Shown: positions 36,843-47,400 of the stretch, piece after piece
Layout: every line of letters starts with the position of its first letter
Position numbering within the stretch: the stretch's first letter is position 1
From: Glandiceps talaboti
Taxonomy: Eukaryota; Hemichordata; Enteropneusta; Spengelidae
DNA length: 64,000 bases
Direction: 5' to 3'
Assembly (NCBI RefSeq): GCF_964340395.1
Contig: NC_135557.1
Location: 2,346,187-2,410,186, forward strand
Made by a program: the position numbers and the translations under genes
Notes under the pieces: model-generated
Seen by the model: only the letters and a program-made list of their open reading frames with translations
What the model was told of the DNA's origin: nothing
Database searches by the model: none

Positions 36843-37929
36843 GTGAGTAAACATATAGTCAATTATCTTGTACTTCACATCCGTCTGGCTCATTGTCTTC
36901 GAATTCTGTTTATGTTTTCTTAAATTGGTGCCCGGTACGTCAATTGTATCCTGTGACTTACCAGTGCTACATAGTAGGTACAAGGAATTCATAGTAGGGA
37001 TTGATTTTATCTTCGAAGACGCGTGAAGTGACATGCATTGCTGATTTCGTAGAATGCCTCAAACCAGTGTATACATCATAGCATGCCCTTTCTAAGCTAC
37101 AGTTGCAGATTGTTGTTACAACATTTTTGAGAGGTCGTACGATGCAGAATGGAAAATTAACTTTTCAGCGCCACTTACGTACAGACAAGAATTGTTGATA
37201 AGCTAAACTAAATCTATAAAGTCGTTCAGTAAGTCAAAACAATTATGCCAGTGTAGTTGCATTGTGAATCTAGGCACTCTCTAAAATATTATCGTGAAAT
37301 CACCATTTATAGAATACTGGGTATGATTCAAAGTACAAACATGTTATTCACGAAATGCATGACGGTTAATTATGCTAGATGTTTTATAGTTTTCAAGCTG
37401 AGAAACAAGGTCTGACTATTTAACCTGCTGTTCGCTATTTACGAACATTTATTATCTATGGTATACTCATAGCATTTCTAGATTTTAGCATATTATTATT
37501 TTAACAGTGTGAGACTCTATACATTCAAGCAAAACACTGTACAAGTTTGTTCGGTCTTTCCAACTTATACTCAATGTGTAAGTGACTATATGGCTGTGTG
37601 TCTGCATGATCTCATTGACATTGTTCATCAGTGCATGTTTTTCACACATTTTTATTTTGACTACCAAATCATTGATTCATAATCTGTGTGATCATATGGA
37701 AGTACATCACCACTCATCATGGAGATAACTATTACAAACAAACATATCAACGACTCTGTTGACAAAGACTGAAGTGTACAGTCGAAAATTTCAGGTAAAT
37801 TTTCTAGTTGTGTTTGGAACAAAAGTTCAAATTGAATACTATATCAACGACTCATTTATTACATGTTTGACAATCTAGATGTCTGGTTTATTTGGCAGTA
37901 CTTTCTATTAATTTCTGTGCTTGCCATTC
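36843..37929 (+). other. Intron sequence
   Basis: About 1.1 kb of unique sequence after the first LDLa exon. I see no exon, element or repeat in it. Confidence 0.5.
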
Positions 37930-38231
37930 ATAGGAATAAGAAGCCTGTATTTCTTTCTCTACATCTTGCCATTCATATAACTGAGTAACCTGTATTTCTT
38001 TCTCTACATCTTGCCATTCATATAACTGAGTAACCTGTATTTCTTCCTCGGGATCTTGCCATTCATATAAATGAGTAACCTGTATTTCTTTCTCTACATC
38101 TTGCCATTCATATAACTGAGTAACCTATATTTCTTTCTCTACATCTTGCCATTCATATAAATGAGTAACCTGTATTTCTTCCTCGGGATCTTGCCATTCA
38201 TATAAATGAGTAACCTGTATTTCTTTCTCTA
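37930..38231 (+). repeat. 45-bp tandem repeat, about 6-7 copies, containing a polypyrimidine tract
   Basis: Units contain cttgccattcatataa, tgagtaacctgta and tttctttctctacat. The last copy's tttctttctct (about 38220-38230) lies some 20 bp upstream of the acceptor at 38250 and looks like that exon's polypyrimidine tract. Confidence 0.92.
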
Positions 38232-38250
38232 TGTATTATATCATATACAG

Positions 38251-38301
38251 TTGGCATAGAACCTCCCGAGCTGCCACCTTGGAACCTTGAAGAACCTAAA
38301 G
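38251..38301 (+). CDS. Linker exon GIEPPEL (gene 2)
   Basis: This 51-bp exon is phase 1-1, acceptor ttatatcatatacag, donor gtatga at 38302. It encodes GIEPPELPPWNLEEPK, a proline- and acid-rich linker. A paralogous exon at 42772 encodes GIEPSELDKPK with the same phase and the same first bases (ttggcatagaacct). The recurrence of the exon before an LDLa exon supports real coding use and a duplicated linker-plus-LDLa cassette. Confidence 0.7.
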
Positions 38302-38490
38302 GTATGACATCATACTTAGATTGGCATAATATAATAAGGTATATACGGTATATTGTTTTTAGTTTAATCCCAATTATTCAACTAGTGTTCTTTCTGTTTT
38401 TTATTTTTTTTTATTTTTGACTTTTGACAGAACAACTGTAATATTTAGTCGAGAAAACTGGACAGTTTACAAGTGATCAACATGTCAATG

Positions 38491-38917
38491 AACTTGTTAG
38501 CTAATCACGGTGAACCTGTATATCAACTAGTCAACTTGTTAGCTAATCACGGTGAACCTGTATATCAACTAGTCAACTTGTTAGCTAATCACGGTGAACC
38601 TGTATATCAACTAGTCAACTTGTTAGCTAATCACGGTGAACCTGTATATCTACTAGTCAACTTGTTAGCTAATCACGGTGAACCTGTATATCAACTAGTC
38701 AACTTGTTAGCTAATCACGGTGAACCTGTATATCAACTAGTCAACTTGTTAGCTAATCACGGTGAACCTGTATATCAACTAGTCAACTTGTTAGCTAATC
38801 ACGGTGAACCTGTATATCAACTCGTCAACTTGTTAGCTAATCACGGTGAACCTGTATATCAACTCGTCAACTTGTTAGCTAATCACGGTGAACCTGTATA
38901 TCAACTAGTCAACTTGT
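38491..38917 (+). repeat. 42-bp tandem repeat, 10 copies plus partial
   Basis: Ten nearly perfect units contain aacttgttagctaatcacgg and tgaacctgtatatcaactag. As 42 is a multiple of 3 the frame stays open (14 residues per unit, NLLANHGEPVYQLV), but there are no fitting splice sites and it sits inside an intron, so I do not call a gene. Confidence 0.95.
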
Positions 38918-39355
38918 ACTAATACTATTACGCTGTTTTGTAGTTTTGCTATTATCTTCCGAATCGGTACAATGCATGTGAGGGCAGTACAGAAAAACAA
39001 TGCCTGTCATAAGATTCAATACTATGAAGCAATTTGTGAGGAACTAAGATTTCAGATTCATTTGACTAAATACTATGATAACCAGTAAAGTAGAACTTGG
39101 ATGTTTTGTAACAGAGCTACTCATCAATAACAGTGATGTATAGGAAAAACCTTTTGTCTGAGTGGAAATATTTATTACAGAGAAAATAATTTATAAAACT
39201 CAAATAATTAAATACGACATTGAACGATAATCATTACTAGTTTACATCACACACTAATGTTTGTCTCTTGGGGTGAATGGGTATATACAAGATAAATAAA
39301 ATGCTTGATTGATCTCTGTTGACGACAGTTTGATCTCAAATTAAATGTTTTCCAG
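38918..39355 (+). other. Intron sequence
   Basis: 438 bp of unique sequence ending at acceptor aaatgttttccag. Nothing else recognised. Confidence 0.5.
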
Positions 39356-39502
39356 ATGGCAAACCTTACTATTTTCCACGCTGCCAGGAAGTATTCCCAG
39401 AAACAGAAATGAAATGTGTTGGCGAAGATATGTGTATTTCATTTAAAGCCATTTGTAATGGATATGATGATTGTCAGGATGGTGCTGACGAACAAGATTG
39501 CG
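39356..39502 (+). CDS. LDL-receptor class A domain exon (gene 2, module 2)
   Basis: This 147-bp exon is phase 1-1, acceptor atgttttccag, donor gtaaga at 39503. It encodes GKPYYFPRCQEVFPETEMKC, then VGEDMCISFKAIC, NGYDDC and QDGADEQDC: six cysteines spaced C-x10-C-x5-C-x6-C-x5-C-x8-C. It is the most diverged of the four modules: the usual CDG is CNG, while the Asp before Cys5 and the terminal Asp-Glu are kept. Its 3' edge is the seed of the 23-bp array that follows. Confidence 0.9.
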
Positions 39503-41275
39503 GTAAGATAGCATACAGGGTTGTGGTAAGATAGCATACAGGGTTGTGGTAAGATAGCATACAGGGTTGTGGTAAGATAGCATACAGGACTGTAAGATAG
39601 CATACAGGGTTGTGGTAAGGTAGCATACAGGACTGTGGTAAGGTAGTATACAGGGTTGTGGTAAGGTAGCATACAGGACTGTGGTAAGGTAGTATACAGG
39701 GTTGTGGTAAGGTAGTATACAGGACTGTGGTAAGGTAGTATACAGGACTGTGGTAAGATAGCATACATGACTGTAAGATAGCATACAGGACTGTAAGATA
39801 GCATACAGGACTGTAAGATAGCGTACAGGACTGTGGTAAGATAGCATACAGGACTGTAAGGTAGCATACAGGACTGTAAGATAGCATACAGGACTGTAAG
39901 ATAGCATACAGGACTGTAAGATAGCATACAGGACTGTAAGGTAGCATACAGGACTGTGGTAAGGTAGCATACAGAACTGTGGTAAGGTAGTATACAGAAC
40001 TGTGGTAAGCTGGAACACAAAGGACTCAGGTAAGATAGCATACAGGACTGTGGTAACATAACATACAGGACTGTGGTAAGGTAATATACTGGCCTGTGGT
40101 AAGATAACATATAGTACTGTGGTAAGGTAACACAAAACTGTGATAAGGTAACATACAGGACTGTGATAAGATAATGCACAGGAATGTGTTAAGATAACAT
40201 ACACGACTTTAAAGGGCTGTGGTAAGGTAACATACATGACTGGTAAGGTAATATACAGGACTGTGGGAAGATAACATATAGTACTATGGTAAGTTAACAT
40301 ACAGGACTGTGGTAAGATAACATACAGGACTGTGGTAAGGTAACATACATGACTGTGGTAAAGATAACATACAGGACTGTGGTAAGGTAACATACATGAC
40401 TGTGGTAAGGTAATATACAGGACTGGTAAGATAACATATTACTGTGGTAAGGTAACATACAAGACTGTGATAGGATACATACAGGACTGTATTAAGGTAA
40501 CATACATGACCGTGGTAAGATAACATACAGAACTGTGGTAAGATAACATACAGGACTGTGGTAAGATAACATACAGGACTGTGGTAAGATATATACATGA
40601 CTGTGGTAAGATAACATACATGACTGTGGTAAGCTAACATACAGAACTGTGGTAAGATAACATACAGAATTGTGGTAAGATAACATACATGACTGTGGTA
40701 AGATAACATACAGGACTGTGGTAAGATAACATACAGGATTGTGGTAAGCTAACATACATGACTGTGGTAAGATAACATACAGGACTGTGGTAAGCTAACA
40801 TACAGGACTGTGGTAAGATAACATACAGGACTGTGGTAAGATATATACATGACTGTGGTAAGATAACATACATGACTGTGGTAAGCTAACATACAGAACT
40901 GTGGTAAGATAACATACAGAATTGTGGTAAGATAACATACATGACTGTGGTAAGATAACATACAGGACTGTGGTAAGATAACATACAGGATTGTGGTAAG
41001 ATAACATACAGGACTGTGGTAAGCTAACATACAGGACTGTGGTAAGATAACATACATGACTGTGGTAAGCTAACATACATGACTGGTAAGCTAACATACA
41101 TGACTGTGGTAAGCTAACATACATGACTGTGGTAAGCTAACATACATGACTGTGGTAAGCTAACATACATGACTGTGGTAAGCTAACATACAGGACTGTG
41201 GTAAGCTAACATACAGAATTGTGGTAAGATAACTTACATGACTGTGGTAAGATAACATACAGGACTGTGGTAAGA
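39495..41275 (+). repeat. 23-bp tandem repeat built from the exon end and 5' splice site, about 78 copies
   Basis: The exon ends gattgcg|gtaagatagcatacag and is followed at once by ggttgtg|gtaagatagcatacag, repeated with variants (gactgtg, gataacata, ggtaacata, gctaacata) to 41275. 20-bp copies lack gtg. Thus each full unit has a copy of the exon/intron boundary G|GTAAGA or a variant, plus a cag|g that resembles an acceptor. The divergence gradient runs from near-copies of the donor on the left to gataacata forms on the right. Confidence 0.95.
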
Positions 41276-41420
41276 TAGAATAATTTGAAAGAAGGATAAC
41301 AGTATATACAAGGCACATTTATAAATGAATTAAATAAAAGTAAGTAAGCTAAATAAGTGTATGTCTTCTAAATATGTATTACATACCAATTATATTGTTA
41401 ACGTTATTTTATCATCATAG

Positions 41421-41573
41421 GGAGAAAAGCTTACGAGTTTTCAAAAATCTGCTTTGAAGAGTATGGCATTAAAGGACAATATTCATGTGCTGACGGTAGA
41501 GGTTGTTTTGGAGATCACGTGATCTGTGATGGATTTAACAACTGTCCAGACGGTAGTGATGAATACGGCTGTC
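41421..41573 (+). CDS. LDL-receptor class A domain exon (gene 2, module 3)
   Basis: This 153-bp exon is phase 1-1, acceptor ttatcatcatag, donor gtaagt at 41574. It encodes RRKAYEFSKICFEEYGIKGQ, then YSCADGRGCFGDHVICDGF, NNC and PDGSDEYGC, with the six LDLa cysteines at the same spacing as the exon at 36690. The calcium site has CDG and SDE, with Asn before Cys5. Much of the sequence is identical to module 1, so the two arose by a fairly recent exon duplication. Confidence 0.92.
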
Positions 41574-42208
41574 GTAAGTATTTTGACCTACTGTCACACT
41601 ACAATTTTGCATGTCAAGTGTTGCCAAAGTTAAATTCTCTCCAAATTAGTTCATTGGTTATTAAAGTTACCAATAATATGGACACTTCTTGTAAAGCCCC
41701 GGGGTGCCTACACTAGTCAAAAAAGAGTTAAACCATGTTTTTACTCATTAACTACTAGATTTATAAAACACTTCCAGATTTTACGAACTTAACAATGTAA
41801 TGACAATTCACTTTACGACTTATATTTTATCCTGAGATATCTTGTGTATAAGATTTGCCGTCATTTACATAAATGTGGTTATTGTCTCATATATGATTGA
41901 TGTGTTTGGATTGGACACACTGATTTATTGTCCCGTACTCAGGCAATTTGTGTCAAAAATAATGTTTCATTTCTTCGCTATATGTTTGACATGCAATACT
42001 CTAAATCTGTCTTAAGAAATCTGAAAACATCTCGTATGTCAGATGGGCTGACAGACAGTGTCAGACAGCTTTTATATATATGCGAAGGATCCACAGAGTT
42101 GTCAAATTTTTAGCATGTTGTTGATGCCATTTTGACATTATATTGTTTTGTATGATTGTAATGTATCGTGTTTTTTTTTCTCATTGTTGGTTTCTCTTCT
42201 TGTGAAGG
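41574..42208 (+). other. Intron sequence, possibly with a LINE 3' relic
   Basis: Unique sequence. A 61-codon open frame (41928-42113, with FLRYMFDMQYSKS and LLYICEGSTELSNF) ends about 100 bp before an AAAT/AATG microsatellite. Such an ORF end, a short T-rich 3' UTR and a tetranucleotide tail suggest a truncated non-LTR retrotransposon, but I cannot name the family and confidence is low. Confidence 0.25.
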
Positions 42209-42415
<207 letters not shown>

Positions 42416-42771
42416 CAAATATAATAACGGTTCATCTCTCCCTATAGGTATGCTGTGTATATGTATTACATGTATTCTGTATGTGTAATAGCTCTTCCAT
42501 ATGTGATTGCAAATCACTTTATCGTATTCTTTTCTAAACATTACAAACATATGTTTTCCGTAATAATCTTATACAAATATATCCGTTTTGTTGGTAATGG
42601 TTTGTTTACTATGGCATGTTGTTCTTTGAACCATATTGTAAAAAATCAACATCTTGGTCAACTAGAAACTCGTGTGAAAGTAAGTGTCTGTTTATTTATC
42701 ATTAGTCACACATAGACTCTGGCCCGATAATTTTAAGTTTTACATGTTTTTGCTCTCGTTAATTATTCTAG
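42416..42771 (+). other. Intron sequence
   Basis: Unique; ends in a pyrimidine-rich tract and attattctag acceptor. Confidence 0.5.
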
Positions 42772-42807
42772 TTGGCATAGAACCTTCGGAATTGGATAAA
42801 CCTAAAG
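42772..42807 (+). CDS. Linker exon GIEPSEL (gene 2)
   Basis: This 36-bp microexon is phase 1-1, acceptor aattattctag, donor gtaact at 42808. It encodes GIEPSELDKPK. It matches the first half of the linker exon at 38251 and shares its splice phase. Both linkers precede an LDLa exon. Confidence 0.65.
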
Positions 42808-43521
42808 GTAACTGTAATATTTGATTCATTCGACTACGAGCTTGCACTCACATACAAATACAAACATACATAAGTACATACGAACAGACGGATATATGCA
42901 TACACATACATAAAGAACGGTCGACTGGTGTGTATTTCACTGCTATATGAGTTCCCTGAATGTGAAAGCCTCAAATTAACACTGCTTACAGTTTCATTGC
43001 TTAAGACTATTTGGTGAGAGGCACAACCAAGAAACATAAAGACAAAACTTCGAAAGGTGACAACGTCTTCAGTTGATGTTAGTTCGATTATTAAAATTGA
43101 CCCAAATATTAATGTTCAGAGGGCTTAACCCATGCATGTCAGCATGACGTATGCTAAAATCATTTGTTGACAAACACAGTATGCAACGCCATCATCAATA
43201 TATAAGGTCTTAACCATGTCACGTGCTTATCATCACCTTGAACTTGGTTTGTTTTCACGGTGAGACTAGAGTTCAATTCGGGAAAGTCTTTGGTGAATCA
43301 TTTCAGCTCTGATACAGAGTTTCATTCGAATATCTCTAGTTGATGTTTAGGTATTGATAGCTGAAGACCCCGAGGCATGTCTACTTAATTTCTATGTCAG
43401 TTGTATTTGAATGTGATGAGAGTGTAGATTAATTGTTGACCAAGGTTACACTTTACTTAATTTCATGAATAAAACGTGTATGTGTAAATCCAAATACGTT
43501 TGTCTCTGTTTCTATTGTCAG
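42808..43521 (+). other. Intron sequence
   Basis: 714 bp of unique sequence with a short CATA-rich patch (42850-42915). No other feature recognised. Confidence 0.5.
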
Positions 43522-43671
43522 AGAAAGGCTATCAGTTTTCACAGACATGTTTCGATGAGTACGGTGTAAAGGGACAATACTCGTGTGCTGACGGAAGTGG
43601 TTGCTTTGGACAAGAAGTTATTTGTGACGACTTTAAAAATTGTCCAGACGGCAGTGATGAACACGGTTGTT
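43522..43671 (+). CDS. LDL-receptor class A domain exon (gene 2, module 4)
   Basis: This 150-bp exon is phase 1-1, acceptor gtttctattgtcag, donor gtaagt at 43672. It encodes KGYQFSQTCFDEYGVKGQ, then YSCADGSGCFGQEVICDDF, KNC and PDGSDEHGC. The six cysteines and the SDE calcium end are kept. Gly of CDG is replaced by Asp and the residue before Cys5 is Asn. It is a close paralogue of modules 1 and 3. Confidence 0.92.
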
Positions 43672-44166
43672 GTAAGTTACTAAATAGACTAGATCGTATT
43701 TATTATCAAATCTAATGACTCGATACATTTACACTATGCAGGTAGAAATTTATAAAGGTATATAGGTGGGCAGGTAGATAGGTGGGCAGGCAGGTAGTTG
43801 GGCAGGTAGATAGGTTTTTTAGGAATGTATTGTATGTTAACAAGTCTATCATCAAAGACTAGAGGCGCAAATGTATGAACTCTATAAATTGTAAAATGAT
43901 TATCCCATTGCTATGTTGTGTGCCGTAATCAAAGAAGTGTACGTATACAGTACGATGTAATGTCCAGATATGAAAGTAAACCTGGATTAGCACCGTATGA
44001 ATTACGATGGGAAGCTGTAACGTTTTCTCTCATTTTTATTTAAATAATTTATTATCTTAATTTCCCTCTAATCTGGTCGTCATGGTGCTTTTAAAAAACC
44101 TGGAATGGTTTCATCTGTTGACGAATCATCTATTCAATTTTGAAACTGATCCTTCTCATTTTACAG
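43672..44166 (+). other. Last intron of gene 2 model
   Basis: Unique, with a small GGCAGGTAGATAGGT-rich patch at 43741-43820. It ends in the pyrimidine-rich ccttctcattttacag. Confidence 0.5.
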
Positions 44167-44174
44167 ATTCTTAG
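44167..44174 (+). CDS. Candidate terminal exon with stop (gene 2)
   Basis: After the good acceptor at 44166, the bases at-tct-tag join the single base left by module 4 to give Tyr-Ser-stop. A phase-1 terminal exon with two codons is short but common enough in genes built from phase-1 modules. The following UTR and AATAAA support it. The alternative is that the gene continues beyond the 11-kb array. Confidence 0.45.
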
Positions 44175-44450
44175 TTTTACACGGGAAGACAATGGAATCA
44201 TAGACGTATTTTACACCGGAAGACAGTGGAATCATAGACGTATTTTACACCGGAAGACAGTGGAACCGACGTATTTTACACCGGAAGACAATGGAATTAT
44301 GGACGTATTTTACAACATTGAAGTATCCACTGGCAGTGTTACAATTTTGGAAGTGGCCCTGTCCTTTCTTTCTTTTTCAAATTTAATCAATGTGAAATTA
44401 CACACTCATAAATAGTTGGAGTATTTAATAAACCATCGCATCGCCAGTTA
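44175..44450 (+). other. Candidate 3' UTR of gene 2 with 34-bp repeat
   Basis: A 34-bp unit (acaccggaagacagtggaa, then tcatagacgtatttt) occurs about four times at 44179-44312, the third copy 6 bp shorter. Unique sequence and the polyadenylation signal follow. Confidence 0.45.
44427..44432 (+). promoter_or_regulatory. AATAAA polyadenylation signal candidate
   Basis: gtatttAATAAAccat lies 253 bp after the proposed stop codon and just before the large array starts. Confidence 0.4.
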
Positions 44451-44479
44451 TCATAAAGTTGTGTTTAATTTACCTATAT

Positions 44480-47400
44480 GGATTGATGTATAATTGTGAG
44501 GATGTCGATACTGCTGTTTAGTGTAATTGATGTAGAGATATTGCTGTGTAGTATAATTGTCAGGATGTAGAGATACTGTTGTGTAGTGTAATTGATGTAG
44601 AGATATTGCTGTGTAGTACGTGTAATTGATGTAGAGATACTGTTGTGTAGAGTAATTGATGTAGAGATACTGTTGTGTAGAGTAATTGATGTAGAGATAC
44701 TGCTGTGTAATGTAATTCTCAGGATGTATAGATACTAATGTGCAGTGTAATTGATGTAGAGATACTGTTGTGTAGAGTAATTGATGTAGAGATACTGCTG
44801 TGTAGTGTAATTGTCAGGATGTAGAGATACTGATGTGTAATGTAATTGTCAGGATGTAGAGATACTAATGTGCAGTGTAATTGATGTAGAGATACTGTTA
44901 TGTAGAGTAATTGATGTAGAGATACTGTTGTGTAAAGTAATTGTCAGGATGAAGAGATACTGATGTGTAGTGTAATTGTCAGGATGTAGAGATACTGCTG
45001 TGTAGTGTAATTGATGTAGAGATACTGCTGTGTAGTGTAATTGATGTAGAGATATTGCTGTGTAGTGTACTTGATGTAGAGATACTGATGTGTAGTGTAA
45101 TTGTTAGGATGTAGAGATACTGCTGTGTAGTGTAATTGATGTAGAGATACTGATGTGTAGAGTAATTGATGTAGAGATACTGATGTGTAGTGTAATTGAT
45201 GTAGAGATACTGATGTGTAGTGTAATTGATGTAGAGATACTACTGTGTAGTATAATTGATGTAGAGATACTGCTATGTAGTGTAATTGTCAGGATGTAGA
45301 GATACTGCTGTGTAGTGTAATTGATGTAGAGATACTGCTGTGTAGTGTAATTGATGTAGAGATACTACTGTGTAGTGTAATTGTCGTACAGATACTGATG
45401 TGTAGTGTAATTGATGTAGAGATACTGCTGTGTACTGTAATTGTCAGGATGTAGAGATACTACTGTGTAGTGTAATTGTCAGGATGTAGAGATACTGATG
45501 TGTAGTGTAATTGATGTAGAGATACTGCTGTGTAGTGTAATTGATGTAGAGATATTGATGTGTAGTGTAATTGATATAGAGATACTGATGTGTAGTGTAA
45601 TTGATGTAGAGATACTGCTGTGTAGTGTAATTGTCAGGATGTAGAGATACTGCTGTGTACAGTAATTGATGTAGAGATACTGATGTGTAGTGTAATTGAT
45701 GTAGAGATATTGATATGTAGTGTAATTGATATAGAGATATTGCTGTGTAGAGTAATTGATGTAGAGATACTGCTGTGTAGTGTAATTGATATAGAGATAT
45801 TGCTGTGTAGTACGTGTAATTGATGTAGAGATACTAATGTGCAGTGTAATTGATGTAGAGATACTGTTGTGTAGAGTAATTGATGTAGAGATACTGCTGT
45901 GTAGTGTAATTGTCAGGATGTAGAGATACTGATGTGTAATGTAATTGTCAGGATGTAGAGATACTAATGTGCAGTGTAATTGATGTAGAGATACTGCTGT
46001 GTAGTGTAATTGTCAGGATGTAGAGATACTGATGTGAAGAGTAATTGATGTAGAGATACTGATGTGTAGAGTAATTGATGTAGAGATACTGTTGTGTAGT
46101 GTAATTGATGTAGAGATACTGATGTGTAGTGTAATTGTCAGGATGTAGAGATACTGCTGTGTAGTGTAATTGTCAGGATGTAGAGATACTGCTGTGTAGT
46201 GTAATTGATGTAGAGATACTGCTATGTAGTGTAATTGTCAGGATGTAGAGATACTGCTGTGTAGTGTAATTGATGTAGAGATACTGCTGTGTAGTGTAAT
46301 TGTCAGGATGTAGAGATACTGCTGTGTAGTGTAATTGTCAGGATGTAGAGATACTGCTGTGTAGTGTAATTGATGTAGAGATACTGCTGTGTAGTGTAAT
46401 TGTCAGGATGTAGAGATACTGCTGTGTAGTGTAATTGTCAGGATGTAGAGATACTAATGTGTAGTGAAATTGTCAGCATGTAGAGATACTGCTGTGTAGT
46501 GTAATTGATGTAGAGATATTGATGTGTAGTGTAATTGATATAGAGATACTGATGTGTAGTGTAATTGATGTAGAGATACTGCTGTGTAGTGTAATTGTCA
46601 GGATGTAGAGATACTGCTGTGTACAGTAATTGATGTAGAGATACTGATGTGTAGTGTAATTGATGTAGAGATATTGATATGTAGTGTAATTGATATAGAG
46701 ATATTGCTGTGTAGAGTAATTGATGTAGAGATACTGCTGTGTAGTGTAATTGATATAGAGATATTGCTGTGTAGTACGTGTAATTGATGTAGAGATACTA
46801 ATGTGCAGTGTAATTGATGTAGAGATACTGTTGTGTAGAGTAATTGATGTAGAGATACTGCTGTGTAGTGTAATTGTCAGGATGTAGAGATACTGATGTG
46901 TAATGTAATTGTCAGGATGTAGAGATACTAATGTGCAGTGTAATTGATGTAGAGATACTGCTGTGTAGTGTAATTGTCAGGATGTAGAGATACTGATGTG
47001 AAGAGTAATTGATGTAGAGATACTGATGTGTAGAGTAATTGATGTAGAGATACTGTTGTGTAGTGTAATTGATGTAGAGATACTGATGTGTAGTGTAATT
47101 GTCAGGATGTAGAGATACTGCTGTGTAGTGTAATTGTCAGGATGTAGAGATACTGCTGTGTAGTGTAATTGATGTAGAGATACTGCTATGTAGTGTAATT
47201 GTCAGGATGTAGAGATACTGCTGTGTAGTGTAATTGATGTAGAGATACTGCTGTGTAGTGTAATTGTCAGGATGTAGAGATACTGCTGTGTAGTGTAATT
47301 GTCAGGATGTAGAGATACTGCTGTGTAGTGTAATTGATGTAGAGATACTGCTGTGTAGTGTAATTGTCAGGATGTAGAGATACTGCTGTGTAGTGTAATT

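Noticed and set aside
38473-38922. 149-codon ORF with NLLANHGEPVYQLV repeats
   Set aside because: The 42-bp period keeps any open frame open. There are no fitting splice sites and the neighbouring exons already join in phase without it.
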